5,716 bases of DNA, from positions 1-5,716 of the forward strand of contig JAKAIQ010000144.1 in NCBI GenBank assembly GCA_021825035.1, in the 5' to 3' direction. A program made the position numbers and the translations under genes. This DNA is from Deltaproteobacteria bacterium (GTDB lineage Bacteria; Desulfobacterota; GWC2-55-46). Shown one piece after another: positions 1 to 4,835 of the stretch. The notes beneath the pieces are model-generated. The model ran no database searches, had not been told where the DNA came from, and worked only from the letters and a program-made list of their open reading frames with translations. Positions within the stretch are counted from its first letter, which is position 1. The number at the start of each line of letters is the position of its first letter.

Positions 1-836
1 AGGCCAAGTCGGAAAATATAGACATAGGCACTCCGATAGCCGGGATAGTCTCGAAGATATGCGTCAGATGGGGAGAGCGCGTCAAGGCCGGGCAGCCGCT
101 CTTCCTCATAGACGACCGTGACGCGAAAGCCGACCTCGAAGTCAAGAGGGCGGCGTTAGACCAGGCGAAGGCCGCCGTAGCCGAAGCCGAGGCGAACCTG
201 ATTGACGTAAAGACCCAGCTCGCGCTCGCCGAGGGAGTGACGGACAAGAGGGCTATAAGCGTCGATGACCTCGACCACAGGCGTAACGCGGTGTTGATAG
301 CTCAGGCGACTGTCGATTTGGCCCGCACTGCCGTAAATGCCGCGGCCGCGGCGATAAAGGCATCGGAGACGAACCTCGATCTCCTCACCGTCCGCGCGCC
401 GGTGAACAGCGAAGTACTCCAGATAAATATCCATCCCGGAGAGTTCGCCCAGGCCGGAGCGCTTGCAACGCCGCTTATGATGCTCGGAAACCTCGATGAC
501 CTGCACATAAGGGTCGACATAGACGAAAACGACGCATGGCGGTTCCGCCAGAACGCCCCGGCGGTGGCGTCGCTCCGCGGCAATAGCGATCTGAAGACAA
601 AGCTTGCCTTCGTAAGGATCGAGCCCTATGTAATCCCCAAGAAGTCCCTTACAGGGGATCCGACGGAAAGGGTGGACACCCGCGTAATGCAGGCCATTTA
701 CAGCTTCGACCGTTCGGCCCTTCCGGCATACGTGGGCCAGCAGATGGACGTATTTATCGAGGCCCCTCCGGTCAGCGGGGGCGCGGCGGAAAAAGGCGAA
801 AAACCGAAAACCCGGGCAAAGGAAGCCAGCTTATGA
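1..836 (+). CDS. Periplasmic adaptor (membrane fusion) subunit of a tripartite efflux pump, 5' end missing
   Basis: This adaptor would bridge an inner-membrane pump to the outer-membrane channel encoded just downstream. The frame is open from the left edge (first full codon at 3), giving 277 residues with no start or signal peptide in view. The fragment opens with a first half-lipoyl segment (GTPIAGIVSKICVRWGERV, then GQPLFLIDD). Next comes an Ala/Glu/Lys-rich alpha-hairpin at about residues 40-125. The second half-lipoyl segment (LLTVRAPVNSEVLQINIHPGE) follows, then a beta-barrel region containing DENDAWRF and a Lys-rich tail. This is the standard HlyD/MacA/AcrA order. The GTG at 237 is an internal codon, because the lipoyl half encoded before it belongs to the protein. 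The stop overlaps the next start (ATGA, 833-836), so translation is probably coupled. An ABC (MacAB- or DevB-like) partner seems more likely than RND, since no RND pump lies between adaptor and channel, but the pump is out of view. Confidence 0.9.
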   Translation, partial: AKSENIDIGTPIAGIVSKICVRWGERVKAGQPLFLIDDRDAKADLEVKRAALDQAKAAVAEAEANLIDVKTQLALAEGVTDKRAISVDDLDHRRNAVLIAQATVDLARTAVNAAAAAIKASETNLDLLTVRAPVNSEVLQINIHPGEFAQAGALATPLMMLGNLDDLHIRVDIDENDAWRFRQNAPAVASLRGNSDLKTKLAFVRIEPYVIPKKSLTGDPTERVDTRVMQAIYSFDRSALPAYVGQQMDVFIEAPPVSGGAAEKGEKPKTRAKEASL

Positions 837-2269
837 AAAGACATCTCCTTGGCGTGGCGCTGCTCTCTCTACTTGCCGGATGCACTGTTGGGCCGAACTA
901 CGTTAAACCGGAAGTCCCCGTTGAAAAGAAATGGGACGCCGAAAAGCAGGCGGCTTCCGAAAAGACAAAGGAATTGGAAGTATGGTGGAAGACTTTTAAC
1001 GACCGCGCCCTCGACAGCCTTGTAAAAGAGGCCCTTCGGTCGAATCTTGATCTGAAATTAGCCGAGGCGCGAGTAAGGGACGCGAGGGCGCAGCTTATAG
1101 TAGCCCGCTCCGCAGGCCTTCCGCAGCTTAACGCGTCGGCCAGCGACGCCTGGGGAGGCACGAGCGCCAACATAGTCGAGAAGACCTCCTTCGGCAGCTT
1201 TCACACAACGGGAGCCACTATTGGCCTTTACAGGGCCGGGTTTGACGCCGGATGGGAAGTAGACGTATTCGGAGGCATACGGAGGGCGGTCGAGGCCGCG
1301 CAGGCTAATGTAGACGCGTCCGTCGAAGACCTCCGCTCCGTCCAGGTGACGCTTCTCGGCGAGGTCGCGGGTATTTACATGGATTTAAGGGGGCAGCAGA
1401 GCCTTCTCAACATAGCCAAGGACAATCTTAAATCCCAGCAGGATACGCTCGAGTTGACGCAAGCGCGTTATAAGGGCGGGCTCAGCTCCGGTCTTGACGT
1501 GGCCGAGGCCGAGGCGCAGGCGGCCGACACGGCCTCGCAGATCCCGCATATCGAGGCCGCGATAAAAAGCGACATGTACGGCCTGAGCGTCCTCCTTGGC
1601 AAGACCCCTTCCGCGCTGTCAACGGAGCTCGCCAAAGAAGGTCCTGTGCCGGTATCCGCGGCTGAGGTCCTGCCCGGGCTTCCCTCGGAGCTCCTTCAGA
1701 GGAGGCCGGACATACGCGGGGCCGAAAGAAGGCTTGCGGCGGCAACGGCTGGGGTAGGCGTTGCAACCGCCGACTTCTATCCGAGCTTCAACCTCGCCGG
1801 CCTTTTGAATCTCGAGAGCTCATATGTCACGAACTTTTTTTCAAGGGATAGCGGCGCCTGGCAGATAATCCCCGGAGTAAGCCTGCCCGTATTTACCGGC
1901 GGAAGGCTTACAGCCGCCCTCGACTCCATGAACGCCCAGCAACAGGAGGCGCTTATAATTTACAAGCAAACGATACTCTCGGCGCTCCAGGAAGTCGAAA
2001 ATTCCCTTACGGCCTATTACAGGGAGCGTACGCGGCTCAAATTCCTCTTGAAGGAGGTCGAACAGAACAAACTTGCGGTAGAGCTTGCCAACGAGAGATA
2101 CACAAAGGGGCTTACCGGCTTCATAGACGTCCTCACGGCGGAAAGGTCGCTTTACGCCTCGCAGAGCAACCTGAGCCAGTCCCAGACGACCGTCTCCACG
2201 AATCTCGTAGCCTTGTACAAGGCTCTTGGCGGCGGATGGAATGCGACGGAAGCGAACGTGAACAAGTGA
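833..2269 (+). CDS. Outer-membrane efflux channel lipoprotein, NodT/OprM family
   Basis: A TolC-fold trimeric channel that lets substrates from the adaptor-pump complex cross the outer membrane. The 478 residues are normal for the family. The N-terminus is a lipoprotein signal with lipobox LLAGC (acylated Cys17), followed by the typical TVGPNYVKPEVP. The two structural repeats are clear. WWKTFNDRALDSLVKEAL (about 51-68) opens repeat one. RRPDIRGAERRLAAA (290-304), with ATADFYPSFNLAG after it, opens repeat two. Each repeat ends in a matching helix, ARYKGGLSSGLDVAEAE (211-227) and ERYTKGLTGFIDVLTAER (421-438). The start ATG lies inside the adaptor stop (ATGA) and has AAAGGA at 818-823, nine bases upstream. 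Family assignment is firm. The transported substrate cannot be read from the sequence. Confidence 0.95.
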   Translation: MKRHLLGVALLSLLAGCTVGPNYVKPEVPVEKKWDAEKQAASEKTKELEVWWKTFNDRALDSLVKEALRSNLDLKLAEARVRDARAQLIVARSAGLPQLNASASDAWGGTSANIVEKTSFGSFHTTGATIGLYRAGFDAGWEVDVFGGIRRAVEAAQANVDASVEDLRSVQVTLLGEVAGIYMDLRGQQSLLNIAKDNLKSQQDTLELTQARYKGGLSSGLDVAEAEAQAADTASQIPHIEAAIKSDMYGLSVLLGKTPSALSTELAKEGPVPVSAAEVLPGLPSELLQRRPDIRGAERRLAAATAGVGVATADFYPSFNLAGLLNLESSYVTNFFSRDSGAWQIIPGVSLPVFTGGRLTAALDSMNAQQQEALIIYKQTILSALQEVENSLTAYYRERTRLKFLLKEVEQNKLAVELANERYTKGLTGFIDVLTAERSLYASQSNLSQSQTTVSTNLVALYKALGGGWNATEANVNK

Positions 2270-2293
2270 CGATACGGAAGATCATTTGTAATT

Positions 2294-2336
2294 GCCAGCC
2301 TTGACCCGTCCTTGTTAAGGGCGAGTCAAGGCTGGC
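2294..2336 (+). terminator. Long hairpin after the efflux operon, possible terminator or 3'-end stabiliser
   Basis: A perfect 12-bp inverted repeat, GCCAGCCTTGAC at 2294-2305 and GTCAAGGCTGGC at 2325-2336, starts 24 nt past the channel's stop. The intervening 19 nt can continue pairing (CCTT 2310-2313 with AAGG 2317-2320), making a nearly continuous stem with a three-base loop. No T-tract follows (TCCCATTCG), so it does not meet the usual intrinsic terminator pattern. It may instead block 3' exonucleases or act with Rho. The hairpin is seen directly; its function is inferred. Confidence 0.45.
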
Positions 2337-2462
2337 TCCCATTCGACTAATTCGGGGTTAATTTCCGCGCTTGCGGCGTACTCCGTGAAGATATTGATGC
2401 CATGAGCCTGCGCCGGCCAATGAACCGCAAAGATTAAAATCGCGATCGAGGAGGAGAATATC

Positions 2463-2855
2463 ATGACAGGCAAAAAGAACATGGTCTTCGGATTTTTTTA
2501 TTTCATTCTCACGCTCGGGCTTGGCATATACCTCGTCAAGATGCATGACGCACCCGGCGCGCTGACAGAGGCGCAGAAATCCATTCTGCGCGCCGCTCAC
2601 GCCCATGGAAACATGGAATCGTTGCTCAATATCGTCATAGGGTATCTCCTGTGCAGGCTGAGGCTCAATAAAGGCCTTGCCAACATCATTTCCATCCTGC
2701 TTCTCATTGGCGCGGCGTTCCATTCCGGCATGCTCTATCTCGGAGGTCTTGGATTCACCCAGGCCTTCAAACTCGCTCCCGTAGTGGCATTCTCGCTCAT
2801 CATTACCATGCTTCTCATGGGGGCGGGCATTCTGAGCCTCAAGACCATCGATTGA
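2463..2855 (+). CDS. Small four-helix integral membrane protein with AHAHGN motif, function unknown
   Basis: I do not recognise this 130-residue protein as a named family. The start ATG is well supported by a strong purine-rich ribosome binding site (GAGGAGGAG, 2448-2456). Four hydrophobic stretches fit membrane helices at about residues 8-26, 52-68, 72-95 and 103-126, with a positive N-terminus (MTGKKN) predicting a cytoplasmic start. Just before helix two is RAAHAHGN (43-50), and a further His sits in helix three (FHSGM, His87). His-X-His at the mouth of a helix in a roughly 130-residue four-helix protein recalls the layout of hydroxylaminobenzene mutase-like and DUF2871-like proteins and of heme-copper oxidase helices. 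That resemblance is only suggestive. It stands alone, with 193 nt before it and a structured gap after it, so it is probably monocistronic. Antisense open frames over it are shadows without ribosome binding sites or recognisable domains. Confidence 0.8.
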   Translation: MTGKKNMVFGFFYFILTLGLGIYLVKMHDAPGALTEAQKSILRAAHAHGNMESLLNIVIGYLLCRLRLNKGLANIISILLLIGAAFHSGMLYLGGLGFTQAFKLAPVVAFSLIITMLLMGAGILSLKTID

Positions 2856-2918
2856 CGGTTTTTGCCACGGACTTTCATGCGCCATGGCGGCTGTTTCAGA
2901 CTACTTCTCCCGGAGGCG

Positions 2919-3040
2919 AAAAAGCGCCCGGCAACCCGCATATCCTTTTGCATACCTTGAGCCTCCGGAATCTCATCCCTCCAATTAACGACAACTCGCA
3001 TCCGCACTCTTCGGAGTGCGGCTCCGGGCGCGCTTTTTTT
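2919..3040 (+). terminator. Candidate terminator region with UUCG hairpin and T-tract
   Basis: An 8-bp perfect stem (CCGCACTC 3002-3009, GAGTGCGG 3014-3021) is capped by TTCG closed by C-G, the very stable cUUCGg tetraloop. Twelve bases separate it from a run of seven T (3034-3040), too far for a simple intrinsic terminator. A second pairing fills that gap: GCGCCCGG (2924-2931) matches CCGGGCGC (3024-3031). With a two-base bulge it can extend, so that A2919-2923 pairs with the T-tract. The UUCG hairpin would then sit inside a larger stem. The A-tract and T-tract at opposite ends would also suit termination from the other strand. The pairings are seen directly; the terminator role for the preceding membrane-protein gene is inferred. 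Confidence 0.45.
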
Positions 3041-3082
3041 ATTTCTTCTTCTTTTTGCCGCCGCATCTTCGTAAATACCGTA

Positions 3083-3088
3083 TATAAT
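3083..3088 (+). promoter_or_regulatory. Candidate -10 box upstream of the ACT gene
   Basis: A perfect TATAAT sits in an AT-rich stretch about 150 nt before the ACT-domain start. No good -35 is found at 16-18 bp. The nearest TTGCCG (3055-3060) is 22 bp away, too far for standard sigma-70. If used, it would give a leader of roughly 145 nt containing the 3142-3161 palindrome. Confidence 0.25.
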
Positions 3089-3141
3089 TAATGACGAAAA
3101 TCGTTTAGAGAATATACGCCGCCGGTCAAGCCGATGAACCT

Positions 3142-3161
3142 CCACGCGGCAAGCCGCGGGG
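3142..3161. repeat. Short extragenic palindrome (CGCGG-CAAG-CCGCG)
   Basis: CGCGG (3145-3149) and CCGCG (3154-3158) form a tight stem around a CAAG loop. Past one A/G mismatch, CC (3142-3143) and GG (3160-3161) extend it. It lies in non-coding DNA before the ACT gene and looks like a REP-type extragenic palindrome. Only one copy occurs in the window, so repetitiveness is untested. Confidence 0.35.
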
Positions 3162-3238
3162 TGTCATAACTTCTATAAGGAAGTCGCAGCGCGCGCAGCC
3201 GGGGAATTAACCCTAAAAAGATTAAAAAAGGAGGGTAT

Positions 3239-3652
3239 ATGGCAGACACGGTCCGCAAGGTGAACTATTTCAAGGCGCAGGTGCCCAACAGGCCCGGCGC
3301 CGGAGCTAAAGTGCTCGGCGCGCTCAGGGACGAAGGCGTCAATCTCCTCGCTTTCACCGGCTTTCCGAGGGGGAGAAAGACTCAGATGGACTTTATCCCG
3401 GAGAACGCCGCCGCCTTCAAGAAGGCCGCAAAGAGCGCCGGACTCAGATTGAGCGCCGCGAAGGCCGGTTTCCTCATCCAGGGAGAGGACAGGCCCGGGG
3501 CGTTGTCCGATGTAGCATCGCGGCTCGCGGATGCGAAGATAAACGTGACCGCGGTCGATGCGGTAAGCGCCGGTGACGGCTGCTACGCGGCCATACTCTG
3601 GGTAAAGCCAGCCGACGTGAGAAAGACCGAGAAGCTGATCAAGACCGCATGA
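3239..3652 (+). CDS. Tandem ACT-domain protein
   Basis: A 137-residue cytoplasmic protein consisting of little but two ACT domains, the beta-alpha-beta fold that binds amino acids or similar small ligands and usually controls an attached enzyme. ACT one spans about residues 8-70 with ligand-loop motif NRPGA (17-21) and a long following helix (KVLGALRDEGVNLLAF). ACT two spans about 76-135 with the classic EDRPGALSDVASRLADAKI (83-101). No catalytic or DNA-binding domain is present, so it is probably a stand-alone sensor or binds an enzyme encoded elsewhere. The start is set by AGGAGG (3229-3234) four bases before ATG, a rather tight spacing. Neighbours give no pathway clue. The domain call is firm; ligand and partner are unknown. 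Confidence 0.88.
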   Translation: MADTVRKVNYFKAQVPNRPGAGAKVLGALRDEGVNLLAFTGFPRGRKTQMDFIPENAAAFKKAAKSAGLRLSAAKAGFLIQGEDRPGALSDVASRLADAKINVTAVDAVSAGDGCYAAILWVKPADVRKTEKLIKTA

Positions 3653-3745
3653 TCCCATGCCTGGCCGGAGAGGCGACTTGATGGCGTCTATGTATCAATG
3701 TGCGTAGCGGCCTGCGCGCCTGGCCGGCAAGCAAAGGAATGAAAG

Positions 3746-3955
3746 ATGGAAAAATCCAGCGTAAAATTGAAAGGCATTCTAAGGCTCGAGGAAAGGCTTC
3801 TCACGGACCTGCTTAAGGCTCTGCCACTTGTCTCCGACGTGGATGCAAGGCTCCTTCTGAGAGATATCGTCATGGCCAAGAAGATGCACATAAGGACATA
3901 TAAGGCTGCGATCAGGAAAAATGAAAAACCGCCTCGGCCGGCTAAAAGCAAATGA
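3746..3955 (+). CDS. Small basic helical protein, function unknown
   Basis: A 69-residue protein that I cannot assign to a family. ATG is preceded by AAAGGA (3733-3738) at seven bases, a good site. Residues 5-60 look almost wholly helical: an amphipathic stretch LRLEERLLTDLLKALPLV, a turn at SDVD, then a second helix LLLRDIVMAKKMHIRTYK. The tail is Lys/Pro-rich (PPRPAKSK). Two helices with Glu-Glu in the first and Met-His-x-x-x-Tyr in the second faintly recall half of a ferritin-like bundle, but a full metal-site set is absent. Codon choice (AGG, CTT, ATA) matches neighbouring genes, which favours a real gene over the antisense frames. It follows the ACT gene by 93 nt on the same strand, so co-transcription is possible. 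Confidence 0.65.
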   Translation: MEKSSVKLKGILRLEERLLTDLLKALPLVSDVDARLLLRDIVMAKKMHIRTYKAAIRKNEKPPRPAKSK

Positions 3956-3987
3956 ACAGGCGATTGCCGTATCGAAGACTGCGCGGG

Positions 3988-4048
3988 AGGGCTTTAGCAG
4001 GCTTGGAGGAAGCGAATGATGGGGGGAGGCTCTTAAGCCTGCTCCCCT
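3988..4048. other. Inverted repeat with competing hairpins in the convergent spacer
   Basis: AGCAGGCTT (3996-4004) and AAGCCTGCT (4035-4043) are a perfect 9-bp inverted repeat. AGGG (3988-3991) with CCCT (4045-4048) extends it across a small internal loop. An alternative hairpin, AGGCT (4027-4031) with AGCCT (4036-4040), uses the same right arm, so the two exclude each other. No T-tract follows on either strand. The position between converging genes suggests transcript-end control, but this is inference. The rest of the 3956-4212 spacer shows only a repeated TGCCGCCGG (4129-4137 and 4189-4197). Confidence 0.4.
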
Positions 4049-4212
4049 TCGAAAAATCCTATCTGAAAGTGTCACAGAGGCCCAGACAAAAGAGCGAATC
4101 CAGGCTATTACTTTAAAGGAACGGGGCCTGCCGCCGGATGGGGTTTTGGCGTGCAGTCGAGCCGTGAAACAGTGAGGCTAAAGAGGCATGCCGCCGGTTC
4201 TTCAGATAATTT

Positions 4213-4581
4213 TCATAATTCAAACTTATTCTCTTCCCTTCTTAAAAATTGCCTGAAGTCCCTGTGAAAAGCGTGAAAGATGTCGATCGCCCTCTGTCCC
4301 GCCTCTGTCAACTTTGCGCCGCCTCCGCCTTTTCCGCCGGTAGATGTTACAACAAGGGGTTTCTCGGACTTGCTGTTCATCGAATCGATCAAATCCCATG
4401 CATGTTTGTATGACATATCCATGGATTTAGCGGCCTCCGTTATGGAGCCGCACTCTTTTATCTTCTCGAGAAGAGTAATCCTGCCGCTTCCGAGAAATGT
4501 CGATTTGTCCTTCGCAATCCATACCTGCCCTCTGAAGCTGAAATTGGCTGAATTGCTGCCGGCCTGCGGTCTTTTTTTCAT
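4213..4581 (-). CDS. ModE-type winged-helix DNA-binding regulator lacking the molybdate-binding domain
   Basis: A 122-residue protein matching the N-terminal DNA-binding half of ModE, the molybdate-responsive regulator. Residues 33-112 hold SGRITLLEKIKECGSITEAA, then the recognition helix region SYKHAWDLIDSMN (57-69) and the wing TGGKGGGGAKLTEAGQRAI (81-99). The helix region and TGGKGGGGA wing are ModE hallmarks. The protein stops soon after, so the C-terminal TOBE/Mop ligand domains are absent. It may sense something else or act without a ligand. I prefer the ATG at 4581 (MKKRPQ). A TTG at 4668 would add 29 residues with no domain similarity. Neither has a strong ribosome binding site. The gene lies 254 nt downstream of the gamma subunit gene on the same strand and probably has its own promoter. 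No molybdate transport or molybdoenzyme gene is in view. Confidence 0.85.
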   Translation of the reverse strand: MKKRPQAGSNSANFSFRGQVWIAKDKSTFLGSGRITLLEKIKECGSITEAAKSMDMSYKHAWDLIDSMNSKSEKPLVVTSTGGKGGGGAKLTEAGQRAIDIFHAFHRDFRQFLRREENKFEL

Positions 4582-4835
4582 AGAATTAAATCTTGCGTCG
4601 CAAATGATCGGAGATGGCAAAAAAAGCAATGCATGCCGGATATTACCAAAAGAAGAGCGGAATATCAAGTCTTACCGCCAGGCCCGTTGCCGGAAGATTC
4701 GCCGGGGATTCTTCTTGATAGCGACAGCGGCATTCAACCTGACCAAGCAAACGGAGTCATATAAGGATCCAACCAACTATATTCGAGAGGCCTGCGCAAT
4801 ACATCCGGCGACGCACATAAGCGGCATGCCCGCCT
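4582..4835 (-). other. Spacer between gamma subunit and ModE-like genes
   Basis: No supported gene is present. A + strand open frame across it (4280-4906) is antisense to the ModE-like gene and has no recognisable domain. Read on the minus strand, no clear terminator follows the gamma stop. A T-tract (4572-4578 and around 4619-4625 read as A on +) occurs near the regulator start without a strong stem. AT-rich half sites ATATA (4759-4763) and TATAT (4778-4782) flank a GGATCC. Confidence 0.4.
4639..4666 (-). promoter_or_regulatory. Possible operator upstream of the ModE-like gene
   Basis: GATATT (4639-4644) and AATATC (4661-4666) form an inverted repeat with 16 bases between, 58-85 nt upstream of the chosen start. 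ModE-type dimers bind AT-rich inverted repeats, so this could be an autoregulatory site. It does not match the E. coli ModE consensus closely, and a 6-bp repeat can arise by chance. Confidence 0.2.

Larger units (their letters stand above)
2856..3238 (+). other. 383-nt gene-free gap with structured RNA-like elements
   Basis: No convincing gene lies here. A short + frame at 2852-3091 begins with TTG overlapping the previous stop, lacks a ribosome binding site and runs through the hairpins. The gap holds two long-range pairings and a UUCG hairpin in its first half, a pyrimidine-rich tract at 3034-3056, a TATAAT box at 3083-3088, a short palindrome at 3142-3161 and the ribosome binding site of the ACT gene. 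The layout suggests transcript ending in the first half and a promoter plus leader for the ACT gene in the second. Confidence 0.6.

Noticed and set aside
237..836. A complete 199-residue adaptor starting at GTG 237
   Set aside because: The same frame is open to the left edge and encodes the first half-lipoyl segment and hairpin start, so 237 is an internal Val codon.
2358..2885. 175-residue open frame on the - strand
   Set aside because: It is the shadow of the four-helix membrane protein gene, which has a strong ribosome binding site; the antisense product is low-complexity and charged, with no recognisable domain.
2912..2937. Possible SAM-I riboswitch, from GGAGG followed by CCCGGCAACCC
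   Set aside because: The GGCAACC resemblance is limited to a few bases; the GATGAA segment and the P1-P4 stem order of the S-box are missing, and no methionine gene follows.
2852..3091. 79-residue open frame after the membrane protein, starting TTG at the preceding stop
   Set aside because: No ribosome binding site, a composition unlike a folded protein, and it runs through hairpins and the T-tract.
3173..3658. 161-residue open frame on the - strand
   Set aside because: It mirrors the ACT-domain gene, whose two ligand-loop motifs prove the + strand frame.
4582..4668. N-terminal extension of the ModE-like protein from TTG 4668
   Set aside because: The extra 29 residues have no similarity to ModE, the start is TTG with a poor ribosome site, and a possible operator overlaps it.
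4777..4835. Frame-shifted C-terminal extension of the gamma subunit (tail MPLMCVAGC and beyond, in another frame)
   Set aside because: The gamma protein already has full family length and ends after its conserved C-terminal helix; no slippery sequence is evident.
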